From Burkholderiales bacterium (lineage in GTDB: Bacteria > Pseudomonadota > Gammaproteobacteria > Burkholderiales > Burkholderiaceae_C), in assembly GCA_011390055.1 (NCBI GenBank), contig JAABTC010000156.1, positions 1-5,116 on the forward strand: a stretch of 5,116 nt of DNA, written 5' to 3'. Made by a program: the position numbers and the translations under genes. The first letter of the stretch is position 1, and each line of letters opens with the position of its first letter. Below the pieces are notes generated by a model. That model was not told the origin of the DNA. It was given only the letters and a program-made list of their open reading frames with translations, and did not search any database. Positions 4,083-5,116 of this stretch are shown here, piece by piece.

Positions 4083-5116
4083 AGTCGTCCAGGCGCTGTC
4101 GCTCCTGGTCGACCACCGCCGCCGGTGCGCGTGCCACGAACCCCTGGTTGTCGAGCTTCGCGCGGGCCTTGGTGATCTCTCCCCGCAGCCGATCGATTTC
4201 CTTGGCCAGCCGCACCAGCTCGGCCGCCACGTCGATCTGCACCTCGAGCGCCAGGCGCGCGGCGCCTTGCACCGCCACCGGCGCGTTGCCCGTGGCCGCG
4301 GTGAAGGCGGCCTCGTCAGGCAGGCGTTTCACGTCCGAGAGCTTGGCCAGCGCCTTCAGCAGCGGCGCGGCGGCGTCGAAAAATGTGGCATCGCCGTCGA
4401 CCAGCAAGGGCACGCGCTCGGCCGGCGACAACGACATCTCGCTGCGCAGGTTGCGGCAGGCGCCGACCACGGCTTTGAGCTGAGCGACCCAGGCATCGGC
4501 CTGCGGGTCGATGCGGTCGGGCCGCGCCACGGGGTAGGGCGCCGCGACGATGCCGCTGGCGTGGCCGGCCTTGCGCTCGGCCACCGGCGCCACGCGCTCC
4601 CAGAGCTCGGCAGTGATGAACGGCGTCAACGGGTGCAGCAGCCGCAGCACGGTCTCGAGCACGCGGATCAGCGTCTGCCGTGACGCGCGTTGCTGCGCCG
4701 GCGTGCCGCTGGCGATCTGCGCCTTGGCAATCTCGAGGTACCAGTCGCAGTACTCGTCCCAGACGAAGGCGTAGGCGGCGTTCGCGACGTTGTCCAGGCG
4801 GTAGTCGGCGAAGCCCTGGGCCACGGCGGCTTCGACGCGCTGCAGTTCACCGACGATCCAGCGGTCGGCCATCGAGCGCTCGACCTCGGCCCCCGCCGCA
4901 AAGCCGCAGTCCTGGCCTTCGCAGTTCATCAGCACGAACCGCGTCGCGTTCCAGAGCTTGTTGCAGAAATTGCGGTAGCCCTCGCAGCGCTGGGTGTCGA
5001 AGTTGATGCTGCGACCCAGGCTGGCGTAGCTCGCCATCGTGAAGCGAAGCGCGTCGGCGCCGTACGCCGGCATGCCGCCCGGAAACTCCTTGCGCACCCG
5101 CGCGGCCACCTTCGGG
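4024..5116 (-). CDS. valS: Valine-tRNA ligase, C-terminal part
   Basis: ValS charges tRNA-Val with valine in the cytoplasm and edits misactivated threonine. About 363 C-terminal codons are present; the catalytic and editing domains, including the K-M-S-K-S loop, lie beyond the right edge. The visible part begins just before the G-A-D-A-L-R-F-T-M-A-S segment that ends the catalytic core. Next comes the helical anticodon-binding domain: E-G-Y-R-N-F-C-N-K-L-W-N-A-T-R-F, then A-D-R-W-I, D-E-Y-C-D-W-Y-L-E and L-H-P-L-T-P-F-I-T-A-E-L-W. Roughly the last 65 residues form the ValS-specific C-terminal coiled coil with N-Q-G-F-V-A-R-A-P, which contacts the tRNA. The C-terminus looks complete. The stop TGA (4024-4026) lies inside the convergent dehydrogenase-homologue gene, a 59-base tail-to-tail overlap. 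No damage to the frame is seen. Confidence 0.97.
   Translation of the reverse strand, partial: PKVAARVRKEFPGGMPAYGADALRFTMASYASLGRSINFDTQRCEGYRNFCNKLWNATRFVLMNCEGQDCGFAAGAEVERSMADRWIVGELQRVEAAVAQGFADYRLDNVANAAYAFVWDEYCDWYLEIAKAQIASGTPAQQRASRQTLIRVLETVLRLLHPLTPFITAELWERVAPVAERKAGHASGIVAAPYPVARPDRIDPQADAWVAQLKAVVGACRNLRSEMSLSPAERVPLLVDGDATFFDAAAPLLKALAKLSDVKRLPDEAAFTAATGNAPVAVQGAARLALEVQIDVAAELVRLAKEIDRLRGEITKARAKLDNQGFVARAPAAVVDQERQRLDDFSQTIRRLEDQAARLAPSI

Noticed and set aside
3862..4683. Plus-strand 273-aa frame antisense to valS
   Set aside because: It is Arg/His/Gln-rich low-complexity shadow translation opposite the conserved ValS anticodon-binding and coiled-coil regions.
1..5116. CRISPR array, insertion sequence, riboswitch or defence system
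   Set aside because: I saw no regularly spaced repeats, no transposase-like frame and no known riboswitch core, and every long stretch is accounted for by a housekeeping gene.

Overview
This window looks like ordinary chromosomal housekeeping DNA from a high-GC betaproteobacterium, most likely of the order Burkholderiales. The basis is the very GC-rich third codon positions together with the style of the CysM, GalU and ValS proteins and the Leu tRNA. The genus is inference and I do not claim one. I see no insertion sequence, phage gene, CRISPR array, attachment site or toxin-antitoxin pair, and coding density is close to complete.

Layout, left to right. (1) 1-740, plus: the 3' part of a ketopantoate-reductase-family gene, with its N-terminal Rossmann half cut off by the window edge. 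(2) 764-848, minus: tRNA-Leu(CAA) with an encoded CCA end, convergent with the reductase and preceded by a good extended -10 promoter. (3) 947-1852, plus: cysM, cysteine synthase B. (4) 1889-2116, plus: a TusA-family sulfur carrier protein 36 bases after cysM, with its own ribosome binding site and a candidate promoter inside the end of cysM. (5) A perfect 10-bp hairpin straddles the tusA stop codon, and a second weaker inverted repeat lies between tusA and galU. (6) 2154-3017, minus: galU, UTP-glucose-1-phosphate uridylyltransferase. (7) An 84-base divergent intergenic region. (8) 3102-4082, plus: a D-isomer-specific 2-hydroxyacid dehydrogenase homologue. (9) 4024-5116, minus: the C-terminal part of valS, overlapping the dehydrogenase homologue tail-to-tail by 59 bases.

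How the genes work together. cysM and tusA form a plausible sulfur-handling pair: CysM makes cysteine (or S-sulfocysteine from thiosulfate), while TusA-family proteins carry persulfide sulfur. galU (UDP-glucose supply for envelope and exopolysaccharide), valS and the tRNA are independent housekeeping genes. The most unusual gene is the dehydrogenase homologue. It keeps the family fold pattern, but the Rossmann glycine motif is degraded, and the catalytic Arg and His positions appear to be occupied by His and Arg respectively. It may therefore be a catalytically altered or non-catalytic family member.

No clearly new multi-gene system is visible. The observations worth a second look are the altered dehydrogenase, its antisense overlap with valS, the hairpin built into the tusA stop codon, and the probable leaderless start of cysM.
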